Shown one piece after another: positions 1 to 6,609 of a stretch of DNA of 22,124 nt. The stretch lies in contig UQGG01000083.1 of assembly GCA_900540475.1 (NCBI GenBank), positions 1 to 22,124 on the forward strand. Reading direction: 5' to 3'. The notes beneath the pieces are model-generated. The model had not been told where the DNA came from and did no database searches. It saw only the letters and a list, made by a program, of their open reading frames with translations. The stretch is from an uncultured Robinsoniella sp. (lineage in GTDB: Bacteria; Bacillota; Clostridia; Lachnospirales; Lachnospiraceae). Within the stretch, counting starts at the first letter, position 1, and each line of letters begins with the position of its first letter. The position numbers were made by a program, and so were the translations under genes.

Positions 1-80
1 AGAATCTTTCAAGGTTGTTTCACTGTTCAATTATCAAGGTTCTGTTTGCTTTTCTCTGTTGTTGTACTCTTTAGCGCAAC
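1..80 (-). other. Probable rRNA operon leader (start of a stable RNA transcript)
   Basis: Read on the minus strand, this segment contains CCTTGATAATTGAACAGTG followed by a second ACCTTGAAA. It resembles the CCTTGAAAA(C/T)TGAA-type sequence found in leaders and spacers of Firmicute rRNA operons. It follows the strong promoter at 87-115 and has no credible reading frame. It is most simply the 5' leader of an rRNA operon whose 16S gene lies beyond base 1. The similarity is from memory of such leaders, not from an alignment. Confidence 0.45.
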
Positions 81-135
81 TTCTATATGTTATCACACTG
101 TCAAGTGTTTGTCAACAACTTTTTTAAATTTATTT
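76..135 (-). promoter_or_regulatory. Strong stable-RNA (rRNA-like) promoter reading out of the window's left edge
   Basis: On the minus strand there is a -35 TTGACA (110-115), a 17-bp spacer and a -10 TAACAT (87-92). Directly upstream (about 116-140) is an A/T-rich tract of A and T runs, as in an UP element. A second TTGACA (99-104) lies exactly 11 bp downstream of the first but has no -10 at the right distance. No protein gene follows in the remaining ~80 bases. The architecture is that of rRNA/tRNA promoters in Firmicutes. The RNA gene itself would be outside the window, so its identity is inferred. Confidence 0.6.
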
Positions 136-257
136 TTTTCAATCTTCCGATTGATCTGTGCTGTTTTTTAACAGCTTTGATATATTACCATTTTTGTCAA
201 AAGATGTCAATACCTTTTTCAAAACTTTTTTAAATATTTTTTCAGGCCTTCTTTTGA

Positions 258-296
258 CACAAAACAATCCACCGCAATCACTTGCAGTGGACTGTT
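258..296 (-). terminator. Rho-independent terminator of the LysM/DUF5711/CvpA gene cluster
   Basis: An inverted repeat has arms AACA-A-TCCACCGCAA (263-277) and TTGCAGTGGA-C-TGTT (282-296) around a TCAC loop, with one wobble and one mismatch. On the minus strand it is followed by TTTTGTGTC. It lies about 105 bases downstream of the CvpA stop codon, with nothing coding between, and fits the operon's terminator. The rest of 130-401 holds only A/T-rich sequence and a small GCTGTT-TTTT-AACAGC hairpin (160-175). Confidence 0.7.
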
Positions 297-401
297 ATAA
301 TATCATTATTCAAAAAAACTGTCAAGATAAATCTCCCATTTTTTCAATTATTTTTTCTAACTATGCAATACCATACAGCATCAGCACCGTTGCACTCAAC
401 T

Positions 402-1286
402 TCAGGTAAAATAAGACATGGCATCCGTCAGTATTTTCAGGAAGATATTGTTGTCATATATGAAACTTAAGATCTTACTGTTGTGAATCATCAGCATGAG
501 ATCTCTTCCTAAATCAATACTGCTGAATACGGTAATAATTAAAAATGCTATCCATACAAACACCAGCCCCTGCACCAAGCCTAACACTAATCCCAGCACC
601 TGATTTATCCCATGGATAATCGGCAGGTTTGCTATAACATCCAGGGTCATCACTGTGATCCATAAAAAGCTTACAACCAACAGGAAGGTTGCCACAAAAG
701 AAATAATATTCAATATAAGTGTAGCCATATAGCTGGGGATATACTCCTCAAAACTCTGCACAGCCAGTTTTTCATAGCCGGTCTTATTGTTATTGCTTTC
801 CAGCATATTCTGGATTACGGCAGGCAGTTTCAACTCTTCTATCAGTTTTGCCTGATCAAGCATCGATATTCCATTACCGGAGTTTTCCCCGGATCCGTCT
901 TTGCCCTTATTTCCTCCAGCCGCACTATTAGGGTTCTGGTCATCCCCATTCTGGCTGTTGCTCTGGCTATCGGTGTTCTGGTTGTCCCCGTTCTGGCTGC
1001 TGCCCCTGTTATCGGTGTTCTGCTTGTCCCCGTTCTGATCGTCTTTGGTATCTTTCTTCTCGTTACCGGTAATACCAAATGCTGACTGGCATTTTTCTTC
1101 TATCATGCTGTATAAAGGGGTCTGGGTTTTTAAAAACTCCGTGACATAGGGAGTTGCTATAGAAACCAGAACAATGGATACAATTAACGAAACCATTGAT
1201 ATAAATGTCTTTATAAATCCCCTTCTATAACCATTTAATATAAAGAATAATAGCACTAACAGCACTATAATTGTTAGTAGATTCAT
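402..1286 (-). CDS. CvpA family membrane protein with a repeat-bearing insert
   Basis: A 294-residue integral membrane protein. The first 50 residues (MNLLTIIVLL..., NGYRRGFIKTF) match the N-terminus of the CvpA/colicin V production family: two hydrophobic helices at ~3-18 and ~27-48 with the typical N-G-Y-R-R-G turn. Two further helices (~188-215, ~230-255, the latter rich in GLVLGLVQGL) complete the four-helix plan. Between helices 2 and 3 is a long hydrophilic insert. Residues 79-120 are three 14-residue repeats rich in Q, N, G and D, mirrored in DNA by three 42-bp units (927-1052). CvpA homologues are linked to envelope functions, but the exact role is unresolved. The ATG has an AGGAG box 8 nt upstream that overlaps the stop codon of the preceding gene (11-bp gap), so the two are probably translated together. 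It is the last gene of its cluster. Family call fairly sure; function open. Confidence 0.8.
   Translation of the reverse strand: MNLLTIIVLLVLLFFILNGYRRGFIKTFISMVSLIVSIVLVSIATPYVTEFLKTQTPLYSMIEEKCQSAFGITGNEKKDTKDDQNGDKQNTDNRGSSQNGDNQNTDSQSNSQNGDDQNPNSAAGGNKGKDGSGENSGNGISMLDQAKLIEELKLPAVIQNMLESNNNKTGYEKLAVQSFEEYIPSYMATLILNIISFVATFLLVVSFLWITVMTLDVIANLPIIHGINQVLGLVLGLVQGLVFVWIAFLIITVFSSIDLGRDLMLMIHNSKILSFIYDNNIFLKILTDAMSYFT
927..1052 (-). repeat. Three tandem 42-bp units inside the CvpA gene
   Basis: Units start at 927, 969 and 1011. On the plus strand the second and third begin ATCGGTGTTCTG and the first ATTAGGGTTCTG. Each encodes 14 residues (for example NRGSSQNGDNQNTD). Units 2 and 3 are the most alike at DNA level. 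The unit length is a multiple of three, so copy-number change would keep the frame. Confidence 0.85.
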
Positions 1287-1297
1287 GATGTTTTCTC

Positions 1298-2563
1298 CTA
1301 TTTAAGCCTTATCTGATCTGTACTGTTCTGTGTAATCATCGTGTATTTCCGAAATCCCCTGGCGCTCATAATATTGATAATGGGCTTTCTGTAGCTTCCG
1401 GAAAATTTCTCTTTTCCTCCTATGCTGTAAATGGCAAACTTGCCTTCATTAAACATGATAATCTCGTCCCCGTCAATCTTAATCTGCTTATAATCCAGAT
1501 CAAAATATTTCTGCATGGTCTTTCTTCCGCTGAGGTTATAGAGACGCATCAGATACTTGTGGTCAGGGTCATCGCTGCCTACCACTATCCCGATATTACT
1601 ATCGCTGTAGAAGATACTGACGATCTCTTCCTCCAGATCGATTTTAACACTTTCCTGGGGCACCTGACTCCCTTTAAAAATGGTAAACCCGTCATTGCGA
1701 AATGCCACCGACGTCGTATCATTCATAAATAACGTTTTAGGAACTATAGTATTATCATAGGTTACACTACTCACCTCATTATTAATCTGGGTCTGCCCTA
1801 CAGAATCAAAATTATAAAATGCAATCTTGGTGCTCATTTTTTCTTTTGCTACATTCAGGTAAGATACCATCATCTTTAATCCGTCCGGTGCCAATGCAAT
1901 ATCCATGGGATATCCAAAATCATTAACCGAAGTGCGGTTCTCTGCAATTGGATTACCTTTGGTATCATAAAAATTAATCCAGGTTGTGTCTCCTTCTTCC
2001 AGTACTGCTGCTACGACACCTTGATTTGCCACCTTAACTTTTAATATGGGCATTGAAGTCTCAAAGGAGCCGATCTGTCCATTTTCATCAAAAATATAGA
2101 TCTGGGTACCCTTTTGGTCCCCTACTACCGCTGTTGTCCCGCATATATCAATAATGGGACTCTGCATACTGAATGTTGCACTGAATAAGACTTCATTTCC
2201 AGAGCTGACGCAGCTCACACCATCCGGGCTGTATTTCAGAAGATTGCCGCCAAGCTGTGCATACTGTGTCGCTGTTATGTCAGATCTTTTTTCGCTCGCC
2301 AGCGTTGTATAGTTGTGAAAAACCCGAACATAGTTATAAATAGAATACCCAATTATTAATAGGGCTATTACACCGATTATGATTCCCCAGCGGGAAAAAA
2401 TCAATTTTTTATGTTTCTCGATTTTAGTTGTTAAATCCAGCATTTCATCACTTTGCGTTTGAAGCTGCTTTTTCTCCAGCCTCTTATCCTTTATTTTTTG
2501 AATCTTTTCCCTGATCTTAATAAACTTAAACTTGTCCTTAAAAAAGTCTTTTATCTTTCCCAT
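1298..2563 (-). CDS. DUF5711-like single-span protein with extracytoplasmic beta-propeller-like domain
   Basis: Taken from the ATG at 2561-2563 (421 residues), which has a purine-rich GAAAGAGAG box about 6 nt upstream. The frame extends to a TTG at 2585-2587, but that start has no good ribosome binding site. Residues 1-56 are strongly basic and helix-prone (cytoplasmic), and 59-77 form one membrane helix. The remaining ~340 residues are beta-rich, with repeated short blade-like segments such as IYIFDENGQ, INFYDTKGNPI, IAFYNFDS and MRLYNLSG, typical of a WD40/PQQ-like propeller. I recognise it as the DUF5711 type seen in Lachnospiraceae; no enzymatic motif is visible. It sits between the LysM/MPN-like gene (67-bp gap, with a possible extra promoter) and the CvpA gene (11-bp gap). 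Inference: an extracytoplasmic scaffold or sensor in an envelope complex. Confidence 0.7.
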   Translation of the reverse strand: MGKIKDFFKDKFKFIKIREKIQKIKDKRLEKKQLQTQSDEMLDLTTKIEKHKKLIFSRWGIIIGVIALLIIGYSIYNYVRVFHNYTTLASEKRSDITATQYAQLGGNLLKYSPDGVSCVSSGNEVLFSATFSMQSPIIDICGTTAVVGDQKGTQIYIFDENGQIGSFETSMPILKVKVANQGVVAAVLEEGDTTWINFYDTKGNPIAENRTSVNDFGYPMDIALAPDGLKMMVSYLNVAKEKMSTKIAFYNFDSVGQTQINNEVSSVTYDNTIVPKTLFMNDTTSVAFRNDGFTIFKGSQVPQESVKIDLEEEIVSIFYSDSNIGIVVGSDDPDHKYLMRLYNLSGRKTMQKYFDLDYKQIKIDGDEIIMFNEGKFAIYSIGGKEKFSGSYRKPIINIMSARGFRKYTMITQNSTDQIRLK

Positions 2564-2614
2564 CTGTACTCTCTTTCGTATCTCCAAGTGTTATTTTGAT
2601 TTATCGTTTGAAAC

Positions 2615-2644
2615 AGTATAACATACTTTTTTATGGGAGTACAA
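2615..2644 (-). promoter_or_regulatory. Possible internal promoter for the DUF5711-like and CvpA genes
   Basis: Minus strand: TTGTAC (2639-2644), 18-bp spacer, TATACT (2615-2620). It overlaps the end of the LysM gene and lies ~50 bases before the DUF5711-like start. A good match by eye, but untested. It would allow the two downstream genes to be expressed apart from the LysM gene. Confidence 0.4.
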
Positions 2645-4046
2645 TTTTTTGTCCGGGTAAAATCGTATTTTTATCTGTAATTCCATTTAATGAACAGATA
2701 TCTTCTACTTTATCCAGCGTTCCATAATACATTTCACTTATGGTTGCCAGAGTGTCGCCATCCTTTACCACGTAAGAAGCACGGCCCAGTGTCTCCCTTG
2801 CAGGCTGTTTCGCCGGATCTGTCTGATTCTGGGCGTCGGTCTGCTGTGCCTGGCTTGTCTTATCCTGCTGGTCTGTCTGTCCCGCCTGATTTGCCTGGCT
2901 GCTCTGTCCTGCATTGCTTTCCTGGCTTTCTGAAGCCGCTGCATTCGTATCCTTGGAAGCATCCGTACTATTTGCTGCATCCGTTTTTGCCTCCTGGCCA
3001 CTACCTTTTGCTGCCTCTGTTTCTTTGTCTCCCTTTGCGCTGCCTGATTCCGTAGCCGGCTGGGGATCTGTTTCCCTGCTGCTGCCTTCTTTGTTTTTAT
3101 CAATCGCTGCATTTTTTTCGGACACGCTCTGTTCTTTTTCTGTCTTTGTCTGAGCAGGCGCCATAGCAGATACGGAGTCCGCATCACCTTCCGCCCCGGT
3201 TCCTTTGCCGCCCATGGATTCCGAAATTCCGGCAAGTGCCATTTCCATATCCTTCATTTTATCATAGTTATTAATGAGCGTAACTCCAATTATAAGAACG
3301 GTGAGCACAAGAAAAGAGCTGGCTGCATACAAAAGCTTTGTAGTAATTGGCTGCTTGTCCGACTCTTTGTTTTCCTGTTTCTCTTTCTTCTCTTTTTTCT
3401 CTTCCGCTATCTTCTTACGGAAGCTTTGTACTGCATCATCTTTTACCTCTGTCTCTTCCTCAACCGAGCGATCCTTGTTGCAAGCCACCATGTATTCCTG
3501 CATCATGATGTTCTTTTCATAATAAATATAGTAGCCTCTCTGAGCCACCAGCCTGCCGCTTTCAAGGGCAAATACTGCTGATTCATTCTCAGTGAAATCC
3601 CGTAGTATAAGTATCTGGTCTTCCCCGGGAAACTGGCTTTCATGTATGCGCTGCATCTCTTCTGTTGCAATCAGCGTGGATTCTTCTTCTCCCAGATACC
3701 AGCCGACTATCTCTCTGCCGTCAAAGTATTCCATCATCTGCTGCTGGACCTTGTCCCACATTTCTTCCCCGAAATCCAACTCATCTACAGCCAGTGCTCC
3801 ATTTATAAATATATAACGGTTCTTACCTGCCCTTTGTACTTCACCCAGAAGAATTGCCGCTGCCCGCTGCGTTCCTTCTTTTCTATCCTTTGCTAACTGA
3901 TGCATGTAAGTAACCGCATAATCTTCAATGTAAATTTTCCTGTCTTGTCCGCCTTCTCCGATCTGCCTGATATTTTTTGGCAGTGCTACCTGTGCTTCTC
4001 CATCTTTGTCCCCTTTGTGTTCCCCTTTGTAAATGACTTCTATCAT
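2631..4046 (-). CDS. LysM-domain membrane protein with a cytoplasmic MPN-like (JAMM-lacking) domain
   Basis: Start taken at the ATG 4044-4046 (471 residues). A GTG four codons upstream sits directly on the AAAGGAG box and so is too close. Layout: residues ~37-177 resemble an MPN/JAB1 fold (AAAILLGEV, then RYIFINGAL, then IVGWYLGEEEST, then QILILRDFTENESAVFAL). A highly charged K/E segment follows (~205-232), then one membrane helix (~238-258). Next is a ~150-residue low-complexity linker rich in S, T, Q, D, K and A. A C-terminal LysM domain (~424-471, YVVKDGDTLATISEMYYG ... LPGQKIVLP) binds peptidoglycan or chitin-type glycans. Basic residues before the helix put the N-terminus inside and LysM outside. 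Where JAMM enzymes have H-x-H and a later Asp, this protein has YLGEEES, so it is probably a non-catalytic binding module. First gene of the LysM/DUF5711/CvpA cluster. Confidence 0.75.
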   Translation of the reverse strand: MIEVIYKGEHKGDKDGEAQVALPKNIRQIGEGGQDRKIYIEDYAVTYMHQLAKDRKEGTQRAAAILLGEVQRAGKNRYIFINGALAVDELDFGEEMWDKVQQQMMEYFDGREIVGWYLGEEESTLIATEEMQRIHESQFPGEDQILILRDFTENESAVFALESGRLVAQRGYYIYYEKNIMMQEYMVACNKDRSVEEETEVKDDAVQSFRKKIAEEKKEKKEKQENKESDKQPITTKLLYAASSFLVLTVLIIGVTLINNYDKMKDMEMALAGISESMGGKGTGAEGDADSVSAMAPAQTKTEKEQSVSEKNAAIDKNKEGSSRETDPQPATESGSAKGDKETEAAKGSGQEAKTDAANSTDASKDTNAAASESQESNAGQSSQANQAGQTDQQDKTSQAQQTDAQNQTDPAKQPARETLGRASYVVKDGDTLATISEMYYGTLDKVEDICSLNGITDKNTILPGQKIVLP

Positions 4047-4090
4047 ACCCCTGTTCACTCCTTTATTGGTTCCATGATATTACAGAGATT

Positions 4091-4118
4091 ATCATATTTT
4101 GAATGCAGATTTTATCAA
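4091..4118 (-). promoter_or_regulatory. Candidate sigma-A-type promoter of the LysM gene cluster
   Basis: Minus strand: TTGATA (4113-4118), 16-bp spacer, TATGAT (4091-4096), giving a ~40-nt leader to the ATG at 4046. Reasonable match to vegetative consensus. It is divergent from the forespore promoter of yyaC. Confidence 0.45.
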
Positions 4119-4128
4119 TTCATGGTAA

Positions 4129-4146
4129 GGAAATCCAGAGATTTCC
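4129..4146. repeat. Perfect 7-bp inverted repeat between divergent promoters
   Basis: GGAAATC (4129-4135), CAGA loop, GATTTCC (4140-4146). It lies just upstream of the LysM-cluster -35 and about 75 bp upstream of the yyaC -35. It could be an operator or simply a small hairpin; no regulator is recognised. Confidence 0.5.
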
Positions 4147-4219
4147 GACATAATATCAATTTTGGCAACATGGTTTTTTATATTATTTAATTAATCTCGA
4201 AATACGGTATCACATTGAG

Positions 4220-4249
4220 TGAATATTTTAAAAAGAATGAGGATAAACT
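4220..4249 (+). promoter_or_regulatory. Sigma-F/sigma-G-type forespore promoter of yyaC
   Basis: TGAATA (4220-4225), a 15-bp spacer and GGATAAACT (4241-4249). The -10 element fits the sigma-F pattern GGnnAnAnT at every fixed position and the -35 fits the forespore type. Transcription would begin near 4256, ~23 bases before the ATG at 4279. That rules out the earlier in-frame GTG (4219) and ATG (4237), which lie in or upstream of the promoter. yyaC of Bacillus subtilis is, as I recall, a sigma-F regulon member, which agrees. Confidence 0.6.
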
Positions 4250-4278
4250 TTAGAAAAGCATCAGAAAGGGTAAAGAAC

Positions 4279-4938
4279 ATGCATTCCGACTCATTGAAAA
4301 AAACACATTATATTAACTCAAAAGAAAAAAACGCCCCGATTGTTTTAGGCGAGCATTTACTTGATTTTTTACAAAGCCCCGATTTTAGCCAGGCCCCCCC
4401 TGTATTCGTCTGCATCGGCAGCGACCGGGTAACCGGTGACAGCCTGGGACCGCTCATCGGAAGCCGGTTAAAAAAGCAATTAGGACGTCATTTTGCGGTA
4501 TATGGAACTTTAGATTCGCCAATCCATGCCCTGAATCTGGATGAGGCAATACAAAATATAAAAAAGCGCCACAGCAACAATACGATTATTGCTATAGACG
4601 CTTCTCTGGGCACGAAACGGCATCAGGGATACATTTCCATAGGGAAAGGCAGCCTGCTTCCGGGAGCCGGCGTAGAAAAGAAGTTAAACGCTGTAGGAGA
4701 TGTCTTCATCACCGGGATCATTAATACTGCAGGACGCTTCGCCCACCTGGCGCTGCAGACCACCAGGCTCTCTACCGTAATGCACCTGGCGGACTGCATG
4801 ATCGACGGCATTCTGCTTGCCTGCCGTTATTATGCCCTGGACACAGATTCTCTGGAAACCCTGTGGGATTTTGATGATCTGTATTCCCCTATGCCTGCTC
4901 TGGCTCCCACTACAGGCGCAACCTTAGACGCTAACTGA
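4279..4938 (+). CDS. yyaC: Spore protease-like protein YyaC (DUF1256 family)
   Basis: 219 residues from the ATG at 4279, which has an AGAAAGGG box ending 8 nt upstream. The frame runs further back, but that part overlaps the forespore promoter. Family motifs are intact: PVFVCIGSDRVTGDSLGP (41-58), YGTLDSPIHALNL (75-87), IIAIDASLG (103-111), KGSLLPGAGVEKKLNAVGD (123-141) and GIINTAGRF. These match the YyaC/DUF1256 family, related to the germination protease GPR and found in endospore formers, so the host very likely makes spores. The last ~36 residues overlap antiparallel with the HD-domain gene and look non-conserved. No terminator of its own is visible, so its transcript would run antisense into that gene. 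Family call firm; protease activity comes from family naming and is not visible in the sequence. Confidence 0.9.
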   Translation: MHSDSLKKTHYINSKEKNAPIVLGEHLLDFLQSPDFSQAPPVFVCIGSDRVTGDSLGPLIGSRLKKQLGRHFAVYGTLDSPIHALNLDEAIQNIKKRHSNNTIIAIDASLGTKRHQGYISIGKGSLLPGAGVEKKLNAVGDVFITGIINTAGRFAHLALQTTRLSTVMHLADCMIDGILLACRYYALDTDSLETLWDFDDLYSPMPALAPTTGATLDAN

Positions 4939-5477
4939 TACATGGTTCGATATCCAAAGGGGAGCTTGATTCTCTTTGGCATTATCTTACCGGAATAATG
5001 GTCGGTGATCTCGCATGCTCCGCAATATTTATCCGTAAGGCAGATAATATAAGATTCAAAATACTTTGGCGGTATGATAGTTAACGGCCACATGTGCTTT
5101 CGAATAATATCCTTCTCCATATCATTCAGGTCAAAGTATTTTTCTGCCCTTCTAAGAGCCACTTTGGGATGGGTCAGTCCATGAAAACGGTCGCCGGTCT
5201 TTGCTGCATGTTCTCTCCAGTCATATAGAAACAAATCATGCAGCATGCCTGCCCTTGCCGCAGCTCTGGCATCCAGCCCCAGAACTTTACATATCTGGTA
5301 ATTATAATAAGCCACATTCAGACAATGCTGGTAACAGTCTGTATCACAATGATGGGGAAACTTCTTCATCTGCAGTACCACGGGATGTTCCATTATATCC
5401 CGGATACATTCGTAAAATTCCTGCTTCATATCATTACGGTGACTCCTTGCCCGTCTGGCTCTGGCATCACGTGTCAT
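4830..5477 (-). CDS. HD-domain phosphohydrolase
   Basis: 215 residues from the ATG at 5475-5477, preceded by AGAAGGGA about 5 nt upstream. A longer frame reaches 5552 without a ribosome binding site. The metal-binding HD set is present: His51 (CYQHCLN), the His80-Asp81 pair (GMLHDLFLYDW), His128 (IIRKHMWP) and Asp149 (CLTDKYC). HD proteins of this size cleave phosphate esters or nucleotides, and the substrate cannot be read from sequence. The N-terminus is very Arg-rich (MTRDARARRARSHR). The C-terminal ~36 codons overlap yyaC on the other strand, and that tail is basic and Ser-rich, probably dispensable. A TATAAT (about 5518-5523, minus strand) upstream suggests its own promoter, though the -35 is poor. 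Sure of the HD fold, unsure of role. Confidence 0.8.
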   Translation of the reverse strand: MTRDARARRARSHRNDMKQEFYECIRDIMEHPVVLQMKKFPHHCDTDCYQHCLNVAYYNYQICKVLGLDARAAARAGMLHDLFLYDWREHAAKTGDRFHGLTHPKVALRRAEKYFDLNDMEKDIIRKHMWPLTIIPPKYFESYIICLTDKYCGACEITDHYSGKIMPKRIKLPFGYRTMYQLASKVAPVVGARAGIGEYRSSKSHRVSRESVSRA

Positions 5478-5589
5478 AATATCCCTTCTTTCTGGACAAT
5501 AATTTTTTATCATTTTTATTATACCCAAAACACCATTGAAATACCATAGCATGTTTACGCCGTTCCCGGTTAAACCCGATTTTTCTACA

Positions 5590-5656
5590 ACATTAAAAAT
5601 GCCATATGGCAGCCAGATTCATACCCATGTATAAAATCTGACTTCCATATGACATT
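5590..5656 (-). terminator. Long-stem terminator of the transketolase genes
   Basis: Two 22-nt arms (5598-5619 and 5635-5656) pair at 19 of 22 positions around a 15-nt loop. On the minus strand the stem is followed by CATTTTTAATG. It starts 15 bases after the transketolase C-subunit stop. Each arm contains CCATATG. Clear Rho-independent terminator for the transketolase operon. Confidence 0.85.
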
Positions 5657-5670
5657 ATGATTCATTAAAA

Positions 5671-6609
5671 TTAAACAAAGGATTTAATTTTTGTATAAAT
5701 TCCTTCTGCATCAAGACCGTATTTATGCAATAATGCTACTGCAGGGCCTGATTCACCAAAGACATCATTGATACCGATTTTCATAACTTTTGTCGGTGCA
5801 TTTTCGCTTAAACAGTCGCATACTGCACTGCCAAGTCCACCGATTACAGAGTGTTCTTCTACCGTCACTACTTTTCCGGTTTCCTTTGCAGCTGCAATAA
5901 TTAATTCTTCATCCAGCGGTTTGATGGTATGAATATTAATCACCTTCGCCTCTACTCCGTCTGCTGCCAGTTTTTCAGCTGCTTCCAGACATGCTGATAC
6001 GGGAAGTCCGCTTGCAACGATGGTAAGGTCTTTTCCTTCTCTTAAGACAACACCTTTTCCTAATTCAAATTTATACTCAGGTTTATCATTGATTACCGGA
6101 ACTGCTAAACGTCCAAAACGTAAGTATACGGGTCCTTCATATTCAAATGCTGCTGCAACTGCTGCTCTTGCTTCTACATCATCGGAAGGATTGATTACTA
6201 CCATTCCCGGAATTGTTCTCATTAATGCAATGTCTTCATTACACTGATGGGTTGCTCCATCTTCTCCAACGGAGATTCCGGCATGTGTTGCACCGATTTT
6301 GACATTTAAATGGGGATACCCAATGGAGTTACGAACCTGTTCAAATGCGCGTCCTGCTGCGAACATAGCAAAAGAACTCATGAACGGAATTTTACCGGTT
6401 GCTGCAAGTCCTGCTGCGATTCCAGCCATATTGCATTCTGCGATACCGCAGTCAATATGACGCTCCGGAAATGCTTTTTTGAAGATACCTGTTTTGGTAG
6501 CTGCTGCAAGGTCAGCGTCGAGTACTACGAGATTATCGTATGTTGCTCCTAATTCTGCCAGAGCATTACCATAGCTGTCTCTGGTTGCAATTTTCTTTAC
6601 TTCTGACAT
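5671..6609 (-). CDS. Transketolase, C-terminal subunit (pyrimidine-binding and C-terminal domains)
   Basis: 312 residues, usual length for the C half of split transketolases. Begins VKKIATRDSYGNALAEL. Glu58 in CGIAECNMAG is the conserved acid that activates the thiamine pyrophosphate pyrimidine ring. Other family segments are GATHAGISVGEDGATHQCNEDIALMR (interrupted here for reading: GATHAGISVGEDG at ~107), YLRFGR, TVEEHSVIGGLGS and a C-terminal GINDVFGESG. With the N subunit it forms the enzyme that moves two-carbon ketol units between pentose phosphates, sedoheptulose 7-phosphate and glyceraldehyde 3-phosphate in the cytoplasm. Its ATG lies inside the last codons of the N-subunit gene (13-nt overlap), so translation is coupled. 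A strong terminator follows. Confidence 0.93.
   Translation of the reverse strand: MSEVKKIATRDSYGNALAELGATYDNLVVLDADLAAATKTGIFKKAFPERHIDCGIAECNMAGIAAGLAATGKIPFMSSFAMFAAGRAFEQVRNSIGYPHLNVKIGATHAGISVGEDGATHQCNEDIALMRTIPGMVVINPSDDVEARAAVAAAFEYEGPVYLRFGRLAVPVINDKPEYKFELGKGVVLREGKDLTIVASGLPVSACLEAAEKLAADGVEAKVINIHTIKPLDEELIIAAAKETGKVVTVEEHSVIGGLGSAVCDCLSENAPTKVMKIGINDVFGESGPAVALLHKYGLDAEGIYTKIKSFV

Noticed and set aside
842..1078. 78-codon alternative frame in the CvpA repeat region, with TRT/ARA-type repeats
   Set aside because: The repeats simply reflect the 42-bp DNA unit read in another frame. The CvpA frame carries the family motifs.
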